Shown: piece by piece, positions 17,876-27,861 of the stretch | Layout of the letters: every line of letters starts with the position of its first letter | Numbering within the stretch: the first letter of the stretch is position 1 | From: Cyanobium sp. Morenito 9A2 | GTDB taxonomy: Bacteria; Cyanobacteriota; Cyanobacteriia; PCC-6307; Cyanobiaceae | Assembly: GCF_024345575.1 (NCBI RefSeq) | Contig: NZ_JAGQBJ010000002.1 | Location: forward strand, 186,001-250,000 | Direction of reading: 5' to 3' | DNA: 64,000 nucleotides | Notes under the pieces: generated by a model | Databases searched by the model: none | Seen by the model: only the letters and a program-made list of their open reading frames with translations | Told to the model about the DNA's origin: nothing | Position numbers and translations under genes: made by a program

Positions 17876-18535
17876 ATGGCACGCCAGGGGGATCTGTTCG
17901 GCCCCACAACCCCCCTGCCCCTCGGGGGTGGGGCGTCTGCTGTCCCGGAACTGCCGTTGGCCCGGCACCAGCTAGAGCCGTGGCAACAGCGGCTGGCGGC
18001 GTTCCAGCGCCCACTGTTCGAAGCCGAAGGCGAGGGAAGGCCTCCGCAGCCTGCCCAGGCCGATCTATTCGCCGAGGCCGGTGCGGGCGAAGGGGAGCCA
18101 GCCCCATCCACCGACACCACAACCCGAGACCCCAGCGCCCGCGCCGCCGCCTTCACCCCCCTGACACTCACCCCCCAACACCTGCAGTTCTGGCGCTGGC
18201 CCAGCCCCCCCCAGCGGGGAGCGGCCCTCTACGTGGTGATCGATCAGCCGCCCCATCTGGCCTCGCCCCTGCTGCTCTACGTGGGTGAAACGGGCCGAGC
18301 CGACCAGCGCTGGAAAGGGGACCACGACTGCAAGGACTACCTGGCCGCCTACGGTGAAGCGGCCTGCAGCGCCGGGCTCGGGAGCCGACTCAGCATCCGC
18401 TTCTGGTTCGATGTGCCCTCCGCCGTACGGCCCCGGCGCGAGCTGGAGCAGGCCCTGATTCGCCGCTGGCAGCCGCCTTTCAACAAGGAAACCCGCCAGC
18501 GCTGGGCCACCCCCTTTCAGGCGGAACAGGCCTGA
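17876..18535 (+). CDS. GIY-YIG nuclease-fold protein
   Basis: A 219-residue protein. A Pro/Ala-rich N-terminal half (1-~105) precedes a GIY-YIG domain: ALYVVIDQP and LLLYVGETG supply the two signature strands, and ELEQALIRRWQPPFN near the end carries the Glu expected as metal ligand. The domain is found in nucleases such as UvrC and in homing enzymes; this stand-alone version is of unknown role. It follows the HhH gene with zero spacing, suggesting the two act on the same nucleic-acid substrate (inference). Confidence 0.78.
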   Translation: MARQGDLFGPTTPLPLGGGASAVPELPLARHQLEPWQQRLAAFQRPLFEAEGEGRPPQPAQADLFAEAGAGEGEPAPSTDTTTRDPSARAAAFTPLTLTPQHLQFWRWPSPPQRGAALYVVIDQPPHLASPLLLYVGETGRADQRWKGDHDCKDYLAAYGEAACSAGLGSRLSIRFWFDVPSAVRPRRELEQALIRRWQPPFNKETRQRWATPFQAEQA

Positions 18536-18593
18536 TCGAGCCGGTTCCCCCGCCGGCGCTGGCTACGATCGCGGCGCCCGATCAGGCCCACCG

Positions 18594-20087
18594 ATGGAGT
18601 TCCGTTGCACCCCCGCCGATCCCGGCAACTGGGCCGGTGACGGGGAGGGTGACACCCTGGCAGTGGGACTGTTCAGTGGTGATGGGGGAAACATCCTTGA
18701 GGGCCTGGAGGCCCGCTTGGGCCCAGGGCTGAAGCAGCGGCTTGAGCGACGCCGGTTCAAGGCCAAGCCAGGCGAAACCCAGAGCTTTGACTGGCTGGAG
18801 CGCTGCCCCGGCACCCTGATCCTGGTGGGCCTGGGGGATGCCGAGTGCTTTGATCGATCCGCCCTGAGCCGTGCCGCCGCCGCCGCCGCCAAGGCCGCCT
18901 CCGCAGCTGGTGCCCATCACCTGGGTCTGGCGATGCCCTGGCAAGGGCTTGAGGCTGCGCCCGCCGCGGCCACGATCGCGGAAGCCGTGCGCCTCAGCCT
19001 TTTTGCCGACCAGCGCTTCAAGAGTGAGGTTGAGCCCCAGCACCGCCCTGCGCTGGTCAGCCTGCTGGGCTTCGAGCCGGAGTTGGATGAGGGCCTGGCG
19101 GCCGTGGGCGCCACTTGCGCCGGAGTGGAACTGGCCCGGGAGTTGGTGGCGGCGCCCCCGAACGTGGTCACCCCCGAGGCTCTGGCCGAAACCGCCGCCG
19201 CCATCGCCGCCGAGTTCGGCCTGGAGCTCAAGCTCCTTGAGCGCGCCGACTGTGAGGCCCTGGGCATGGGCGCCTACCTGGGGGTGGCCCGGGCCTCCAG
19301 TCTGCCGCCCAAGTTCATCCATCTCACCTATCGCCCCAGCGGAGCGGTGCGTCGTCGGGTCGCCCTGGTGGGCAAGGGGCTCACGTTTGATTCCGGGGGC
19401 TACAACCTCAAGGTGGGGGGCTCGCAGATCGAGATGATGAAGTACGACATGGGCGGCAGCGCCGCCGTGCTCGGAGCAGCGCGGGCCATCGGCGAACTCA
19501 AGCCCGAAGGCATCGAGGTGCACGTGATCGTCGCCGCCTGCGAAAACATGATCAGCGGCGATGCCCTCCACCCGGGCGACATCCTCACCGCCTCCAACGG
19601 CAAGACGATCGAGGTCAACAACACCGACGCCGAAGGCCGCCTCACCCTGGCGGATGCCCTGGTCTATGCCTGCAAGCTTGAGCTCGATGCGCTGGTCGAC
19701 CTGGCCACGCTCACCGGCGCCTGCGTGATCGCCCTGGGAGAAGAAATCGCCGGGCTTTGGAGCCCCAGCGACTCCCTGGCCGCGGCCCTGGTGACGGCGG
19801 GCCGCGACGGGGGCGAGAGCTTCTGGCGCCTGCCCCTGCAGGCCTCCTACAAAAAGGGCCTCAAGAGTCCCGTGGCGGATCTCAAGAACACCGGCCCCAG
19901 GCCAGGGGGATCGATCACCGCGGCGCTGTTCCTCCAGGAATTCGTGCGGCCCGACCTGGCCTGGGCGCACCTGGACATCGCCGGAACGGTCTGGAGCGAC
20001 AAAGGGCGTGGGCTGGATCCTGCCGGGGCGACGGGCTTCGGCGTGCGCACCCTGGTGAACTGGGTGGCCAGCGGAGGCCAGGCTTAG
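18594..20087 (+). CDS. pepA: Leucyl aminopeptidase (M17)
   Basis: Releases N-terminal residues from peptides; a two-metal cytosolic hexamer. The 497 residues contain the metal and catalytic residues by pattern: Lys261 and Asp266 (GKGLTFDSGG), Lys273, Asp285 (KYDMGG), and Asp345/Glu347 with Arg349 (NTDAEGRLTLADAL). Length is usual for the family. In cyanobacteria PepA may also process cyanophycin dipeptides or glutathione-derived dipeptides, which cannot be told here. Confidence 0.95.
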   Translation: MEFRCTPADPGNWAGDGEGDTLAVGLFSGDGGNILEGLEARLGPGLKQRLERRRFKAKPGETQSFDWLERCPGTLILVGLGDAECFDRSALSRAAAAAAKAASAAGAHHLGLAMPWQGLEAAPAAATIAEAVRLSLFADQRFKSEVEPQHRPALVSLLGFEPELDEGLAAVGATCAGVELARELVAAPPNVVTPEALAETAAAIAAEFGLELKLLERADCEALGMGAYLGVARASSLPPKFIHLTYRPSGAVRRRVALVGKGLTFDSGGYNLKVGGSQIEMMKYDMGGSAAVLGAARAIGELKPEGIEVHVIVAACENMISGDALHPGDILTASNGKTIEVNNTDAEGRLTLADALVYACKLELDALVDLATLTGACVIALGEEIAGLWSPSDSLAAALVTAGRDGGESFWRLPLQASYKKGLKSPVADLKNTGPRPGGSITAALFLQEFVRPDLAWAHLDIAGTVWSDKGRGLDPAGATGFGVRTLVNWVASGGQA

Positions 20088-20119
20088 GTTGGGAGCCACT
20101 GACGCCTGACCCCGCTGCC

Positions 20120-20353
20120 ATGGCTGTTCAGAAACTGCGTTGGTATCTGAGGGCCCAGCTGGGGGTGTTGTTGCTGCCCCTGGGCCTCTGCCTGTTCGGG
20201 GAAGCGGTGGTGCGCAAGACCCAGCAGGCCATCGGCCAGCCCCACGGACCCTGGTTCTGGTACGGCACCCTCAGCTTGATCTGTGTGACAGCCGGGGTGG
20301 GGCTGATGATCGAAAGCGGTCTGCTCCGTGGCTACCCCCGCCACCCCAACTGA
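20120..20353 (+). CDS. Small membrane protein, two predicted helices
   Basis: A 77-residue protein starting MAVQKLRWYLRAQLG with two hydrophobic segments (about 15-30 and 47-65). I recognise no family with certainty. ATG 20120, 32 bases after pepA, is the likely start; the same frame continues upstream only through pepA in another phase. Composition is normal for the genome. Confidence 0.6.
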   Translation: MAVQKLRWYLRAQLGVLLLPLGLCLFGEAVVRKTQQAIGQPHGPWFWYGTLSLICVTAGVGLMIESGLLRGYPRHPN

Positions 20354-20713
20354 GGTGCCCCGGGCGCTCTGAACAGCCCGAAGCTGCCGAGCGGCCGAGC
20401 GGTGAACCCGGGGGAGTCGTTTGGCCCGCAGGCCCGTTCACCGCACCAGGTCAAAATCAGATCGGGGCCAACAGCCCCCTGCCTGGGGCTTTCATCGGAG
20501 CCCGCCCGAGGGGTTTGTCGGCCTTCTCTTTTCATCAGCGGTCCATCGTCAGCGGCGGTTCGGCGAAGTCACCGCAAGCGCGCTGTGCCACTTCGAGCCG
20601 GCTCGACGCTCCAATGCTCAAGACGGAAGCGACAACGCCCAGCCGGCCCGCTGCCCATGGCCATCAAGCTTCGGTGGTCTGCTCTCAGGGGATGCGCAAA
20701 GCGGCCATGGAGC
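20354..20713. other. 360-base gene-free spacer with strong hairpins
   Basis: No frame here looks like a protein. GCGGTGAAC (20399-20407) pairs perfectly with GTTCACCGC (20436-20444). A weaker hairpin, AGCCCC-CTGCCT-GGGGCT followed by TTTC (20473-20493), could end the pepA transcript. A 12-base palindrome CGAGCCGGCTCG lies at 20594-20605. A small RNA or long 3' UTR is possible. Confidence 0.5.
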
Positions 20714-21358
20714 TCAACGGAGGCCTGAACCCCAGGGGTCGCTGCGGCGCGCCCTGCGACCCCAGAGCTGATCAAGACGCCGGTCACGGCCGCAAGACCA
20801 GCGGTAGTAGTTGTACTTGAGGGCGTTGCGTTCCGCAAAGTTCTGGTGATAAGCCTCGGCGGGCCAAAACGGTGCCGAGGAGCGAATCTGCACCTTCAGC
20901 GCCGCAGGCGACCGCTGCAATTCACGCCCCGCAGCGACCTGACTTGCACGGGCTTCCTTCGCCTGCTTCGGGCCTTGGGTGAAGATCACCGGCCGGTAGG
21001 AATCACCCCGGTCACAGAACTGACCGCCCCCATCGAGGGCATCCACATGGCGCCAATAGGAACGCAGCAAGGTGGGATAGCTGAGGCGGGCGCCATCAAA
21101 GCGCACCTTGACACTTTCCTGGTGACCGGTACCTCCCGCCGACACCTGGGCATAGCTGGGGCGCGCCCCGGCACCGCCGCTGTAGCCGCTCACCACCTCA
21201 AGCACCCCGGGGAGACCCTCCAGGTCGTGCTCCAGGCACCAGAAGCAGCCCCCTGCGAAGATCGCCTCCTCGATCGCTGCCTGGGCCGGGGCCGCCAGGG
21301 CGAGCAGGAGGACCAGCGCAAGGGCCAGCGGACGCAGGATCGCGGCGGAGCGGCCCAT
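20714..21358 (-). CDS. msrA: Peptide-methionine (S)-S-oxide reductase, exported
   Basis: Reduces methionine S-sulfoxide in proteins. The 214 residues start with a signal peptide (about 1-27, hydrophobic LALALVLLLALAAPAQA) and then GGCFWC with catalytic Cys38, followed by typical MsrA blocks (VVSGYSGG, GHQESVKVRFD, YRPVIF, AEAYHQNF). The leader places it in the periplasm or lumen rather than the cytosol. The resolving Cys may be that near the C terminus (RWSCGRD). It begins one base after the lpxB stop, the last gene of the lipid A cluster. Confidence 0.9.
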   Translation of the reverse strand: MGRSAAILRPLALALVLLLALAAPAQAAIEEAIFAGGCFWCLEHDLEGLPGVLEVVSGYSGGAGARPSYAQVSAGGTGHQESVKVRFDGARLSYPTLLRSYWRHVDALDGGGQFCDRGDSYRPVIFTQGPKQAKEARASQVAAGRELQRSPAALKVQIRSSAPFWPAEAYHQNFAERNALKYNYYRWSCGRDRRLDQLWGRRARRSDPWGSGLR

Positions 21359-22564
21359 TCAGGCCGCCGAGGTGGAGGGAACAGCGGCAGCCGGCAGCTG
21401 GTCGAGGATCGCCGCCGCCGCCCGCTGGGTCACCCCTGGTTCCCCCAGGGCCGCCCGCAGCCGCCCATAGCCCTCCAGGATGCTCTGGCGAGCCGGCCCC
21501 TCCTCCAGCAGCGGCACGGCCGCGGCAGCGATCGCGTCGGGGGTGAGGCGTTCCTGGAGCAGCTCCGGCACCAGACGCTCGCCCAGCACCAGGTTGACCG
21601 GTGAAATGTGGGGCACCGCGAAGCGGAGCAGGTGACGGGCCACAAACGCCGTTGGCCGGCTCACCCGATAGCCCACCACCTGGGGCACGCCGCGCAGGGC
21701 CAGCTCCAGGTTCACGGTTCCAGACTTCGTCAGGGCCAGATCGGCGGCGGCATAGAGCATCGGGCGCAGGCGGTTCGCCTCGGCGGCGGCCAACACCGTG
21801 GCCTCAACTCCAGCCTCCGCCACAGCCTGCTTCAAGCAGGATTCGAAGCCTGCCAGCCCCGCAGGCACGATCACGCGCAGGTGCGGGAAACGGCGCTGCA
21901 GCCGAGCAGCCGCCACCACCAGCGGGGGCAGCAGATAGCGCAGTTCCTGGGCCCGCGAAGCGGGTGAGACCAGCAAGAGACGCTCATCACCTTCCAGGCC
22001 CAGTTGCCGGCGGGAGTCCTCGCGACTGGGTTGATTGGCCAGGGTGTCCAGCAGCGGGTGGCCGACCCAGCTCACCCTGGCGCCCTGGGCCGCATAGAAG
22101 CGGGCCTCCTCGGGGAAGATCGCCAGGATGCGGTCTGTGAAGGCGATCAGCCGGGTGGTACTGCCCTCACCGAAGCGCCAGGCCCATTCCTGGGGAGCGA
22201 TGTAATAGGTGATCGGCATGCCAGGGCACTGGCTCTTGAGTCGGCGGCCCAGGTTCACATTCGCGCCGACATAGTCGATGAGCACCAGGGCATCAGGAGG
22301 ATGAACCCGCAGCCAACGGCCCACCCGCCGCTGCAACCGCAGGGTGGGCAGGATCAGCGGCAACACTTCCCACAGCCCGATCGAACCCATCGAAGCGGTG
22401 TTGGCCAGCAACTGAGCACCGGCACGCTCCATGCGCTCGCCCCCCAGGGCCACGATCTCCAGAGGCTGGCCACGTCTGTGGGCCTCCTTGTGGAGCGCTT
22501 CGATCAGCAGGCTGCCCTGGAGGTCCCCAGACACCTCACCGGTGCTGATCAGGAGGCGGCTCAT
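21359..22564 (-). CDS. lpxB: Lipid-A-disaccharide synthase
   Basis: Condenses UDP-2,3-diacylglucosamine with lipid X to form the lipid A disaccharide at the inner membrane. The 401 residues show the LpxB start ([20 protein letters not shown]) and later blocks [30 protein letters not shown] and [18 protein letters not shown] 22564 overlaps the lpxA stop (ATGA). Confidence 0.95.
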   Translation of the reverse strand: MSRLLISTGEVSGDLQGSLLIEALHKEAHRRGQPLEIVALGGERMERAGAQLLANTASMGSIGLWEVLPLILPTLRLQRRVGRWLRVHPPDALVLIDYVGANVNLGRRLKSQCPGMPITYYIAPQEWAWRFGEGSTTRLIAFTDRILAIFPEEARFYAAQGARVSWVGHPLLDTLANQPSREDSRRQLGLEGDERLLLVSPASRAQELRYLLPPLVVAAARLQRRFPHLRVIVPAGLAGFESCLKQAVAEAGVEATVLAAAEANRLRPMLYAAADLALTKSGTVNLELALRGVPQVVGYRVSRPTAFVARHLLRFAVPHISPVNLVLGERLVPELLQERLTPDAIAAAAVPLLEEGPARQSILEGYGRLRAALGEPGVTQRAAAAILDQLPAAAVPSTSAA

Positions 22565-23385
22565 GAACGCTGGGCAGGCAGGGGGCCACGGCGGCCGGGC
22601 TGAATCGAGGCCTCAAGGAAGGCACACAAGTCTTCGGCCGGTGGCATCAGGTCTAGGGCACGCACCTGCCGCAGCGCCTCGGCCAGCACCTGGTCGCCCC
22701 GGTAGATCAGGTTCCAGACCTCCTGGAGCTGGCGGAGCTGGTCGCCCCCGTCCTGACGATCAAGGCCGCTGCGCCTCAGGCCGACGCGATTGAGGCCTCG
22801 CAGCCGCCCCGGATGCCCCTCGACGATCGCAAACGGGGGGATGTCACGGTCGATGCGACTCATGCCGCCCACCATCGCCAGGGTGCCGATGTGGACGAAC
22901 TGGTGGATGCCCAGCACCCCGCCGATCACCGCCCGATCCCCGATCACCACGTGACCGGCAATGGCGACGTTATTGGCCACCACGATGCGATCCCCCAGCC
23001 GGCAGTTGTGACCCAGATGGCTGTAGGCCATCAGGAGATTGCCGCTGCCAAGCCTGGTCTGCTCGCCTTCTGCGGTGGCGCGGTTGATGGTGACGCACTC
23101 GCGGATGGCATTGTCATCGCCGATCACCACCTCGGTGGGGGCGCCGTTGTACTTGAGGTCCTGGGGCTCCAGGCCAATGCAGGCGCCGGGGAAGATCCTG
23201 TTACCCGTGCCCATGCGCACATGCCCATCGATCACCACGTGGGGGCCCACGGTGCTGCCGGCCCCGATCACCACATCCGGACCGATCACCGCATAGGGAC
23301 CCACCACCACGCCTGCTGCCAGCTCGGCACGGGGGTCCACCACCGCGGTGGGATGAATGCTCACCTGAACTGCCGAGGACGTCAT
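22561..23385 (-). CDS. lpxA: UDP-N-acetylglucosamine O-acyltransferase
   Basis: First acylation of lipid A synthesis, using hydroxyacyl-ACP. The 274 residues form a left-handed beta-helix: repeated hexads of the [LIV]-G-x4 type run over about residues 8-190 ([27 protein letters not shown]...), with the catalytic His in AYSHLGHNC and the C-terminal helical domain after it. It starts four bases after fabZ ends. Confidence 0.95.
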   Translation of the reverse strand: MTSSAVQVSIHPTAVVDPRAELAAGVVVGPYAVIGPDVVIGAGSTVGPHVVIDGHVRMGTGNRIFPGACIGLEPQDLKYNGAPTEVVIGDDNAIRECVTINRATAEGEQTRLGSGNLLMAYSHLGHNCRLGDRIVVANNVAIAGHVVIGDRAVIGGVLGIHQFVHIGTLAMVGGMSRIDRDIPPFAIVEGHPGRLRGLNRVGLRRSGLDRQDGGDQLRQLQEVWNLIYRGDQVLAEALRQVRALDLMPPAEDLCAFLEASIQPGRRGPLPAQRS

Positions 23386-23389
23386 CGTC

Positions 23390-23854
23390 TCAGTCCACCA
23401 GAGAGAACATCAAGTCTCCGCCGCAGACCAGCTCGCCATCGACGGTGGCCTGGGCGCGCACCTTCCCGAACCGCCTGCGCTTGAGGCTGATCAACTCGCA
23501 GCTGATCAGCAACTGGTCGCCCGGCACCACGGGCCGGCGGAAACGGACCCCATCGATGCCGGCGAACACAAACAAGCCCTTTTCGAATTCGGGCATCTGG
23601 ATCACGATCAGCCCCCCCACCTGGGCCATGGCCTCCACGATCAGCACCCCCGGCATCAGCGGCCGGCCTGGGAAATGGCCCTGAAACTGAGGTTCATTGA
23701 GGGTCACGTTCTTGATCGCCACAGCTCGCTTGCCCGGTTCATGCTCGATCACCCGGTCCACCAGCGCGAAGGGGAAGCGATGGGGGAGCAGGGAGAGGAT
23801 CTGCTCACTGGTGAGGATCGGGGCGCCAGCGGGGGACACAGACAAGCGGCTCAA
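23390..23854 (-). CDS. fabZ: 3-hydroxyacyl-ACP dehydratase
   Basis: Dehydrates hydroxyacyl-ACP in fatty acid elongation and competes with LpxA for the same hydroxyacyl-ACP pool, which explains its place in the lpx cluster. The 154 residues contain [12 protein letters not shown] and the active-site block [14 protein letters not shown] with His60 and Glu74. The ATG overlaps the lpxC stop by four bases. Confidence 0.96.
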   Translation of the reverse strand: MSRLSVSPAGAPILTSEQILSLLPHRFPFALVDRVIEHEPGKRAVAIKNVTLNEPQFQGHFPGRPLMPGVLIVEAMAQVGGLIVIQMPEFEKGLFVFAGIDGVRFRRPVVPGDQLLISCELISLKRRRFGKVRAQATVDGELVCGGDLMFSLVD

Positions 23855-24702
23855 GAAGGGCGGAACGGGGCAGCGAGGGCCGCGGCCATGGACGTGTGAA
23901 GCCCATGGGAGCCGCGGTAGGCGAACACCTGGGCCTGGGGAAGGCCCACCAGTGCCAGGTCCCCCAGCAGGTCCAGCAGCTTATGGCGCACAGGTTCGTC
24001 AGCGAAGCGCAGGGGCGGATTGAGCCAGTGATCCCCATCGCAGACCAGAGCGTTGTCCAGGGCGCCGCCCTGGATCAGCCCCGCGGCGCGCAGCTGCTCG
24101 ATCTGATCGCGGAAGCCGAAGGTGCGGGCCGGAGCCAACTCGCTCACAAAGCTTCTGGGGGTGAGCTCGAGGCTGAACATCTGGCGACCGATGGCGGCCT
24201 GGGGATACTCCACAGCGGCCGCCAGGCGCACACGGTCGCAGGGGATCGCAGTGAGGAAACCCAGACCCTGGTGAACACTGATCGGAGCCTGAAGGGTCTG
24301 CAGGGGCTCCCGCTCCCCCAGGGCGCTCAGGCCCGCCTCGGCGATCGCCTCGACCCAGCCCTGGGCTGAGCCATCCAGCAGGGGAACCTCCTCTCCCTCC
24401 ACCCGTAACTCCACGTGGGTGAGGCCGGTTCCGGCCAGGGCCGCCAGCAGATGCTCCACAGTGGCCAGCCGCTGCTGCTCCACCTGGAGGGTGGTGCAGA
24501 GCCGGGTGTCCTTGACTTGATGGGGATGGAGCCGGATCAGGGGACTGGACCCCTGCCCCAGACTGCCCAACCAGTAGCCGACACGGTCTGAGGCCTCAAG
24601 GCGCACACGGGTCTGGGCGCCGCTGTGAAGGCCCACACCGCTGCGCTCAACGGGCCCAGAGAGCGTCCAAGCCTGCTGAAAGGACTCAGGCCAATCGGTC
24701 AC
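23851..24702 (-). CDS. lpxC: UDP-3-O-acyl-N-acetylglucosamine deacetylase
   Basis: Zinc deacetylase, the committed step of lipid A synthesis. In the 283 residues, zinc ligands by pattern are His84 (TVEHLLAAL, with catalytic Glu83), His240 and Asp244 ([10 protein letters not shown]), plus a C-terminal His near residue 266. GTG 24702 starts within the stop codon of the Omp85 gene (one-base overlap), so the two are coupled. Confidence 0.95.
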   Translation of the reverse strand: MTDWPESFQQAWTLSGPVERSGVGLHSGAQTRVRLEASDRVGYWLGSLGQGSSPLIRLHPHQVKDTRLCTTLQVEQQRLATVEHLLAALAGTGLTHVELRVEGEEVPLLDGSAQGWVEAIAEAGLSALGEREPLQTLQAPISVHQGLGFLTAIPCDRVRLAAAVEYPQAAIGRQMFSLELTPRSFVSELAPARTFGFRDQIEQLRAAGLIQGGALDNALVCDGDHWLNPPLRFADEPVRHKLLDLLGDLALVGLPQAQVFAYRGSHGLHTSMAAALAAPFRPS

Positions 24703-27062
24703 TAGAACTTCCAGCCCACCCCGAGGTTGAAGCGCCAGTTGCTGGAGAAGTCCTGACTGGCCACCTCCAGGCGAAGGGGGCCCACCGGTGTAGTCACAAT
24801 CACACCCGTGCCCACCGAGAAACCCTGGCCTGGTTTGCCCAGCAACTCTCCTGGGTTGCCGGGAACGTTCTTCTGGCTGCCGAAGGCGGTGCCGCCATCG
24901 ATGAAGAGCTCACCGCTGACAATGCTGAACAGGGGAAATCTGTACTCGATCGTGGCCTCCCCGAAGCTCCGGCCCACCCCCAGGTTGCAGTCGTAGAAGC
25001 CACGAACGGAGTTGGAACCACCCAGGCAGAAGGCTTCATAGGTCGGCAACTGACCGATGTTGGCGCCCGCTGAAACCTGGAAAGCCAGGGCCTGCTTGCA
25101 ATCGGGGGTCTCCCCCCGCTTCGGGCGACAGCCCTTGTAGAACTTCAACCAGTTGACGGGAATGAAATGGGTGTAGCTGCCGCGCAAACGGTTGAATGTC
25201 GGGGAATTGGGGCCAACGCTCAGGTATTGCTCGGTTCCAAGACTGAGAAAGTTGCCTGAGGTGGGATTGCGGGGGTCGTTGAGGGTGTTACGGGTGGCGG
25301 CCAGGCGAATGCCCACCAATTGGTTTGAGCTGGCGCAGTTGTAGGCAATGCAGATGACGTTGCCAACGTTGGTGGTGGCACCGTTGAAGGACGTGACGCC
25401 GTAGGGCATGGAGTCACCCGAGAAGTTCATCGGCCTGACTTCCTGGGCGTTCAAGCCAACGACGACGGTCCAGGGGGCCTTCTTGAACGGATCCCCGCCG
25501 TTCAAGGGCCGGATCAGTTGAACACTGCCTCCCATGCGCTGGATCGCGATCGAGTTGCCATCGAAGGCGAACCAGTTGTTGTTGACCCCCAGGGCACCGT
25601 TGGCCTGGAGAGCCTGTTGCACGTTGGAGTAAGTGGAGCCGGCCAGGTTGTCACTGCTGAAGATGTTGTTCGCAACAGCCGTGGACGGCGCCTGGTAGAA
25701 ATTCGAGGAGACGTCGGAAACGGTGCTGAAGTTGCCGTTGTTCTGGCTCTGGAAGATCTGAGGAACATCTCGACTGAGGAACAACCGTGCCCGGAAGGCG
25801 GTACGGAAGCGATCACCCTTGATCCAGGGATCGGTGAAGGAGATGTCCGCCAGGCCGCCGTATTGGCCATAGGTGAAGTTGAACGAGGTGTCCCAGGCAC
25901 GTCCGGCCAGGTTGCTGTCCTGGAGCTGAATCTGGCCAAACACACCCTGGCTCTGGCTGTAGCCCAGGCCGCCGGAGAGGGAGCCTGTGGACTGCTCGAC
26001 GACGCCCAGAACGATCACCACTTCGCCGGGCTTGGCAGGCACAGGCCTGAGGGTCACCTTGACATCCCCAAACAGGCCGGTTGCGTAGAGGCGCTTGATG
26101 TCTTCTTCCAGCTGACGGCGGTTGAACACTTCGCCGGGCTTGATCGAGATCTCACGGCTCACCACCCAGGGCTTGGTCTTGCCCTTGATCGGTTGGCCCT
26201 TGTCGTTGGTGGCCGATCCCTCCTTGTTGAGGAACTGCACCTCCACGCCGCTCACGGAGCCCTCCCGCACCTCCAGCTGCACCACCCCCTCCGGGCTCAC
26301 CCGGCTCGGTCCCGTGACACGGGCGAGGGAAAAGCCCTTGTCGGAGTACCAGCGCTGCAGCTCCTGCATCCGGCTCTGGAGCGTGTTGAGATTGAGGGTC
26401 TTGCCGTAGTCGGCGGCGAAGGTGTCCTTGATCACACTGGCGGGCATCTTGGCCTTGGGCGGATCGAGTTCAACCGCCTGCAGCACCGGGTTCGGGGCCA
26501 CGCTGACCACCAGCTTCACGCCCAGGGGGCTGTCGGTGGGCTGGATGCGCACATCGGAGAACCAGCCGGTGGCATAGACCGCCGAGAGATCGTTCTGCAG
26601 TTCACTGCGGCTGACGCGGGTACCCGGCCTGGTGGCCATGGCGTCGTAGACGGCCCGCTCCAGCCGTTCCTGTTCGGGGTGGCCATCCAGTCCCTTGACC
26701 GCCACCTCACTGATCAGCACGCGCGGCTCAGTGGGGCTGGGGGTGAAGTTCCCGCCCGTTGGTGGCCCCGCGGGGGCCGGACCCGGGCTGGGCTCGAACT
26801 GCTGGGACTGGGGCGTTGAAGGCTGGGGAGTGCCGGGCTGGGTCTGGGCTGGCTGAGCCTGGACCGGCTGGGCCGTGGGAGCGGCGGGTTGCGCCGCGGG
26901 GCCCCCTGGGCCCGGGGAGCTGGCCGGCTGGGCCAGAGCCCGGTCTGGAGCCAACAGGGCCACGAGCCCAAAAGAGAGAGCGCCCAGGGACTTGCCGGCC
27001 TGGAAGCCCTTCGACCCGCGGAACCGGAAGGAGCGGTTCATGGTTTCGCGGTTGCCGGCCAT
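24702..27062 (-). CDS. bamA: Omp85 / BamA outer-membrane assembly factor
   Basis: Inserts beta-barrel proteins into the outer membrane; the cyanobacterial form is related to chloroplast Toc75. The ~786 residues have a signal peptide (hydrophobic SLGALSFGLVALLA, about 24-38), a Pro/Gln/Ala-rich linker to about 110, POTRA domains at about 120-420 (VLISEVAVKGLDG, LVVSVAPNPVLQAVEL) and a C-terminal barrel ending GVGWKF. The last residue Phe is the usual barrel signature. ATG 27062 is used; ATG 27041 (MNRSFRF) is equally plausible. It lies 43 bases after purC and heads the lpx genes. Confidence 0.9.
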   Translation of the reverse strand: MAGNRETMNRSFRFRGSKGFQAGKSLGALSFGLVALLAPDRALAQPASSPGPGGPAAQPAAPTAQPVQAQPAQTQPGTPQPSTPQSQQFEPSPGPAPAGPPTGGNFTPSPTEPRVLISEVAVKGLDGHPEQERLERAVYDAMATRPGTRVSRSELQNDLSAVYATGWFSDVRIQPTDSPLGVKLVVSVAPNPVLQAVELDPPKAKMPASVIKDTFAADYGKTLNLNTLQSRMQELQRWYSDKGFSLARVTGPSRVSPEGVVQLEVREGSVSGVEVQFLNKEGSATNDKGQPIKGKTKPWVVSREISIKPGEVFNRRQLEEDIKRLYATGLFGDVKVTLRPVPAKPGEVVIVLGVVEQSTGSLSGGLGYSQSQGVFGQIQLQDSNLAGRAWDTSFNFTYGQYGGLADISFTDPWIKGDRFRTAFRARLFLSRDVPQIFQSQNNGNFSTVSDVSSNFYQAPSTAVANNIFSSDNLAGSTYSNVQQALQANGALGVNNNWFAFDGNSIAIQRMGGSVQLIRPLNGGDPFKKAPWTVVVGLNAQEVRPMNFSGDSMPYGVTSFNGATTNVGNVICIAYNCASSNQLVGIRLAATRNTLNDPRNPTSGNFLSLGTEQYLSVGPNSPTFNRLRGSYTHFIPVNWLKFYKGCRPKRGETPDCKQALAFQVSAGANIGQLPTYEAFCLGGSNSVRGFYDCNLGVGRSFGEATIEYRFPLFSIVSGELFIDGGTAFGSQKNVPGNPGELLGKPGQGFSVGTGVIVTTPVGPLRLEVASQDFSSNWRFNLGVGWKF

Positions 27063-27105
27063 GGGTTTCGAAGCAAGGCGGCCGAGGCCGCAAAGTGGGC
27101 TGACC

Positions 27106-27861
27106 TTACTGGTAGACGCGGGCCTGCGGACACGCCCCTTGGACCCGTTTGAGGACCTCCCCGTAGGCCTCCACCACGCCGCCCAGATCCTGCCGGAAGC
27201 GATCTTTGTCCAGGATGCGCTCCTGGCTGTCCTCCACGTGAACATCCCAGAGGCGGCAGGTGTCAGGGCTGATCTCATCGGCCACCACCAGGGCGCCCGT
27301 GCTGGTGAAGCCCAGTTCGATCTTGAAATCCACCAGCCGCAGGCCAACGGCAGCGAAGAACGCCAGCAGCACCTGATTCACCCGCCGGGCCAGAACCTCG
27401 ATCTCGGCCTGCTGATCAGCGCTGACCAGGCCCAGGATCATCAGGCGCGCCTCGGTGAGCAAGGGATCGCCAAAGGCATCGTCCTTGTAATAGAGATCAA
27501 GCAGGGGCGGATCAAGGGGCGTTCCGGCGGCGATCGGCATCTGCTTGCAGAGCGATCCGGCCGCGACGTTGCGGATCACCACCTCGATGGGAACGATCCG
27601 CACCGGCCGCACCACCATCCAGTTGGGGCTGAACAGGCCCCGGTAGTGGGTGGGAAGCCCGGCGGCTTCGAGCCGCTCGAACAGCAGGGCGGAAATGCAG
27701 CAATTCAGGGTGCCCTTGCCCGCGAGCTGGGCCTTTTTCAGGGCATTGAAGGCGGTGGCATCGTCCTTGAACTCCACCAGAACCAGCTCTGGATCGGCGC
27801 TGCTGAAAACGCGTTTGGCCTTGCCCTCGTAGAGCAGTTGACCGATTTCGAGCGCGCTCAT
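27106..27861 (-). CDS. purC: Phosphoribosylaminoimidazole-succinocarboxamide synthase
   Basis: Adds aspartate to carboxyaminoimidazole ribotide in purine synthesis. The 251 residues begin [19 protein letters not shown] and include the family blocks [14 protein letters not shown] and [19 protein letters not shown] 27861 overlaps the stop of the upstream exported protein (ATGA). purD lies divergently about 1.1 kb away, so two purine genes flank this locus. Confidence 0.95.
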   Translation of the reverse strand: MSALEIGQLLYEGKAKRVFSSADPELVLVEFKDDATAFNALKKAQLAGKGTLNCCISALLFERLEAAGLPTHYRGLFSPNWMVVRPVRIVPIEVVIRNVAAGSLCKQMPIAAGTPLDPPLLDLYYKDDAFGDPLLTEARLMILGLVSADQQAEIEVLARRVNQVLLAFFAAVGLRLVDFKIELGFTSTGALVVADEISPDTCRLWDVHVEDSQERILDKDRFRQDLGGVVEAYGEVLKRVQGACPQARVYQ

